Shown piece after piece: positions 51,607 through 54,313 of a stretch of DNA of 54,313 nt; position 1 is the stretch's first letter; each line of letters starts with the position of its first letter. The translations under genes were made by a program, and so were the position numbers. The stretch is from the NCBI RefSeq assembly GCF_026191675.1, contig NZ_JAKRRY010000036.1:1-54313 (forward strand). Direction: 5' to 3'. The DNA comes from Vibrio qingdaonensis (lineage in GTDB: Bacteria; Pseudomonadota; Gammaproteobacteria; Enterobacterales; Vibrionaceae). The notes under the pieces are model-generated. The model worked only from the letters and a program-made list of their open reading frames with translations. It was not told the DNA's origin and did no database searches.

Positions 51607-54243
51607 GTGAAGTTCATAAAGAGACTGTTGGTATTTGCATTTATTTGCATACTCTTTGGAGTGAGTACAATTTTTGGGTTTTACTACTATGTAAAACCAG
51701 AACTGCCTGACGTCGCGACACTGAAAGACGTTCAGCTCCAAACCCCAATGCAGGTATATAGCCAAGACGGGAAGTTGATCGCACAATTTGGCGAAAAACG
51801 ACGCATCCCGCTTTCCTATGACGAAATCCCGCAGGATTTAATCCATGCGTTAATCGCCACAGAAGACAGTCGTTACTACGACCACTTTGGCTTTGATCCT
51901 ATTGGTATCACTCGAGCCGCAGTGGCCGTTATTGCTTCTGGCAGCGCGTCACAAGGCGCAAGTACCATTACTCAGCAGCTAGCCCGTAACTTCTTCTTGT
52001 CTAATGAGAAGAAAATTATGCGGAAAGTGAAAGAAATCTTCATTGCCGTGCATATTGAACAACTGCTCAGCAAGCAAGAGATCATGGAGCTGTACGTTAA
52101 CAAGATATTTCTTGGCTACCGCTCCTACGGGTTTGGCGCCGCTGCTCAAGCCTATTTTGGCCGTGATCTTGATCAGTTGACGCTGAGTGAAATTGCCGTG
52201 CTCGCCGGACTGCCAAAAGCGCCGTCAACCATGAACCCAATCTACTCAGTCGAGCGCGCCACTCATCGTCGAAATGTAGTACTCGCTCGAATGCTCAGTG
52301 AAAAGTACATCACTCAAGCACAGTTCGATGAAGCCCGAGAAGAGCCGATTATTTCGCAGTACCATGGTGCTGAAATCGAACTAAGAGCGCCATACGTCGC
52401 TGAAATCGCTCGTGCATGGATGGTCAATCGTTACGGTGAGGAAGCCTATGAATCTGGTATGCGCATCACTATGACGGTAGATTCTAAATTGCAAAAAGCC
52501 GCGCACACGGCAGCCATCAACAACCTTTTGGCCTACGATGAGCGACACGGTTATCGTGGTGCGGAAAAAGTGGTTTGGAAAGCGAACCAGCCAGCGATGT
52601 CAACGGAAGACATAACAAAGTACCTACGCAAACAACCCACTTATGGTGAACTGCGTCCTGCCATTGTCACTGCAGTTAACGCCAAATCTATTAAGGTTTG
52701 GGTGAAGGGTTACCAAGAGCAAACCATAGATTGGGATAACATCAAATGGGCTCGTAAGTTCAGAACCGATGACCGCCAAGGTGCCGCACCGAAATCAGCA
52801 GGTGACGTCACCGCCGTCGGCGAACAAATTTGGGTACGTGCAAGCCACATTGATACTCTTGAAGACGTCACGGATGTTGAACCAACAGAAAACGCAGAAG
52901 TGGCTCCAGAAAAAGCCATCACATGGCGTTTGAGTCAAGTACCCAATGCCAACACTGCATTTGTCGCGATCAATCCAGAAAACGGCGCTGTCCTTTCGCT
53001 GGTAGGCGGTTTCAACTTTGTTCACAGCAAGTTTAACCGTGCGACACAGTCTGTCCGTCAAGTCGGATCAAGTATCAAACCCTTTATCTACGCTGCAGCG
53101 CTCGATAAAGGCATGACACTGGCAAGCTTGGTGAATGATGCACCAATTAACAAATGGGACAAGAGTGCAGGCACCGCTTGGCGTCCAAAAAATTCACCTC
53201 CGACGTATACTGGTCCTACTCGACTTCGTATCGGTCTAGCTCAGTCTAAAAACGTTATGGCTGTCCGTGTCTTGCGTGAAGTGGGGCTGGATGATACCCG
53301 TGAGTACTTAACACGTTTCGGTTTTGATAAAACCAAGGTGCCACGTTCAGAGACTATCGCACTGGGTGCAGGAAGCTTAACGCCGATTCAAATGGCGCAA
53401 GGCTTCTCGGTCTTTGCTAATGGCGGATACTATGTTGAGCCTTACTACATCAGCCGAGTAGAAGACCCATTTGGTAAGGTTGAGTATGAAGCGCATCCGA
53501 ATATCATTTGCCAAACTGGCTGTGCACAAGTGCCTACACCCGAGACATTCACATCAAATAGCGATGACAATGCTCCAAGTATTGAAGAAGCGACGAGTGC
53601 AACAGCGCTTGAGCCTATCGACATGGCCAGCTTCAATGAGGAAGATGTTGATACAAACGAGCCTAATTACGCGCCACAGGTTCTCTCTGAGCAAACGGCA
53701 TTCCTCACTCGTGAAATGATGTATAGCAACATTTGGGGCGGTGGAAACTGGCGTGATGGCACGGGATGGAACGGCACCGGTTGGCGAGCTCAAGTGTTAA
53801 AACGCCGCGATATTGGCGGAAAAACAGGTACCACAAACGATTCTAAAGATGCGTGGTACAACGGTTATGGACCAGGCATTGTGGCGACTGCTTGGGTTGG
53901 TTTTGATGATCACCAAAGAAAGCTCGGCCGAACCACAACCAACAGTAACTTAGGCAAAGAGCAAATTACGGGCGCGGAAGCAGGAGCGAAAACGGCGCAA
54001 CCAGCATGGGTCGATTTCATGCGCATTGCATTGGATGATAAACCACAAGCTTCCAAAGCTATCCCTAATGGGATATCTCGAGTGCGTATTGATCGTGACT
54101 CAGGATTACTATCAAACAAAACCGATTCATCGTCTATGTTTGAGTACTTTGAGATTGGCACTGAACCAAAAGAATACGTTCAAGAAAGTCTCACGGATAC
54201 TTTGTACTCCAGTGATACCTCGGAAGGGGAAAGCCTGTTTTAG
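51607..54243 (+). CDS. mrcA: Penicillin-binding protein 1A
   Basis: An 878-residue bifunctional class A PBP. A short cytoplasmic tail and an anchor (about residues 5-29) are followed by the glycosyltransferase domain (catalytic Glu in ATEDSRYYDHFG, about 86; GASTITQQLARNFF). An ODD/OB-like insert follows, then the transpeptidase domain with SxxK in GSSIKPF (about 495), SKN in QSKNVMAVRV and KTG in GGKTGTTNDSKDAW. GTG at 51607 is the start, with AGGGA upstream. It makes and cross-links peptidoglycan for elongation. Divergent from pilM; the stop is 70 bp before the right edge. Confidence 0.97.
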   Translation: MKFIKRLLVFAFICILFGVSTIFGFYYYVKPELPDVATLKDVQLQTPMQVYSQDGKLIAQFGEKRRIPLSYDEIPQDLIHALIATEDSRYYDHFGFDPIGITRAAVAVIASGSASQGASTITQQLARNFFLSNEKKIMRKVKEIFIAVHIEQLLSKQEIMELYVNKIFLGYRSYGFGAAAQAYFGRDLDQLTLSEIAVLAGLPKAPSTMNPIYSVERATHRRNVVLARMLSEKYITQAQFDEAREEPIISQYHGAEIELRAPYVAEIARAWMVNRYGEEAYESGMRITMTVDSKLQKAAHTAAINNLLAYDERHGYRGAEKVVWKANQPAMSTEDITKYLRKQPTYGELRPAIVTAVNAKSIKVWVKGYQEQTIDWDNIKWARKFRTDDRQGAAPKSAGDVTAVGEQIWVRASHIDTLEDVTDVEPTENAEVAPEKAITWRLSQVPNANTAFVAINPENGAVLSLVGGFNFVHSKFNRATQSVRQVGSSIKPFIYAAALDKGMTLASLVNDAPINKWDKSAGTAWRPKNSPPTYTGPTRLRIGLAQSKNVMAVRVLREVGLDDTREYLTRFGFDKTKVPRSETIALGAGSLTPIQMAQGFSVFANGGYYVEPYYISRVEDPFGKVEYEAHPNIICQTGCAQVPTPETFTSNSDDNAPSIEEATSATALEPIDMASFNEEDVDTNEPNYAPQVLSEQTAFLTREMMYSNIWGGGNWRDGTGWNGTGWRAQVLKRRDIGGKTGTTNDSKDAWYNGYGPGIVATAWVGFDDHQRKLGRTTTNSNLGKEQITGAEAGAKTAQPAWVDFMRIALDDKPQASKAIPNGISRVRIDRDSGLLSNKTDSSSMFEYFEIGTEPKEYVQESLTDTLYSSDTSEGESLF

Positions 54244-54313
54244 CGATGATGTATTTCATCAGACACCGCCAAAACTAATCGTTGGCAAGTCATCATTAAA
54301 GCCCTCTTTCAGA

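Noticed and set aside
1..54313. CRISPR arrays, insertion sequences, integrases, att sites or prophage structural genes
   Set aside because: No regularly spaced repeats, transposase motifs, integrase or phage structural genes were recognised anywhere in the window.

Overview
The window looks like an origin-proximal stretch of the larger chromosome of a Vibrio (Gammaproteobacteria, Vibrionaceae). The evidence is gene order and protein character: kefG-kefB-yheV-slyD diverging from yheS; yheT-yheU-prkB-crp; the arginine succinyltransferase genes; pabA; an ExeM-type nuclease; trpS-gph-rpe-dam-damX-aroB-aroK-pilQPONM; and divergent mrcA. As I recall it, the same order occurs in Vibrio cholerae chromosome 1. 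Species cannot be fixed from the sequence alone.

Region 1 (1-8.3 kb) starts with two promoters that look like those of a stable-RNA operon and fire off the left edge. Next comes a chitin-disaccharide module: a LacI-type repressor, a ChbG-type deacetylase, a GH4 phospho-glycosidase and PTS components IIA, IIC and IIB. A secreted chitin-oligosaccharide deacetylase diverges from these. A perfect 22-bp palindrome between the two arms is the obvious operator. The inferred pathway is: deacetylate chitobiose outside the cytoplasm, import and phosphorylate the product, remove the second acetyl group, then split the phosphodisaccharide. An HD-GYP phosphodiesterase follows.

Region 2 (8.3-18.8 kb) carries two replication-like genes resembling a DnaT/phage-O type protein and a phage-P type protein, beside tRNA-Leu(CAA). 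They are followed by an RDD membrane protein, pgi, yjbQ, alr, dnaB, a DUF481 outer-membrane protein and the ribosomal genes rpsF-rpsR-rplI. No priB lies between rpsF and rpsR, where E. coli has it.

Region 3 (18.8-31.2 kb) has isoaspartyl peptidase, slyD, yheV, kefB/kefG, the ABC-F protein yheS, a TIGR02444 gene, a divergent LysE exporter/MocR regulator pair, yheT, yheU, prkB and crp.

Region 4 (31.2-43.5 kb) is the arginine succinyltransferase operon with a DUF1338 dioxygenase-like gene at its end, then pabA, a frameshifted extracellular nuclease, trpS, gph, rpe and dam.

Region 5 (43.5-54.3 kb) is damX, aroB, aroK and the type IV pilus assembly operon pilMNOPQ, with mrcA (PBP1A) diverging from pilM. 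pilQ, the secretin gene, is cut by an in-frame amber codon.

Most of the window is ordinary core genome. The items most worth checking are the replication-gene pair together with the missing priB, the two disrupted genes (pilQ and the nuclease), and the palindromic operator of the chitin-disaccharide module. I see no CRISPR array, insertion sequence, integron or prophage. Stretches over 300 bases without a gene are 12900-13205 (pgi/yjbQ intergenic, with a mirror-symmetric C/A/G tract) and 35893-36283 (upstream of the succinyltransferase operon, with a promoter candidate). The 1-290 stretch holds the stable-RNA promoters.
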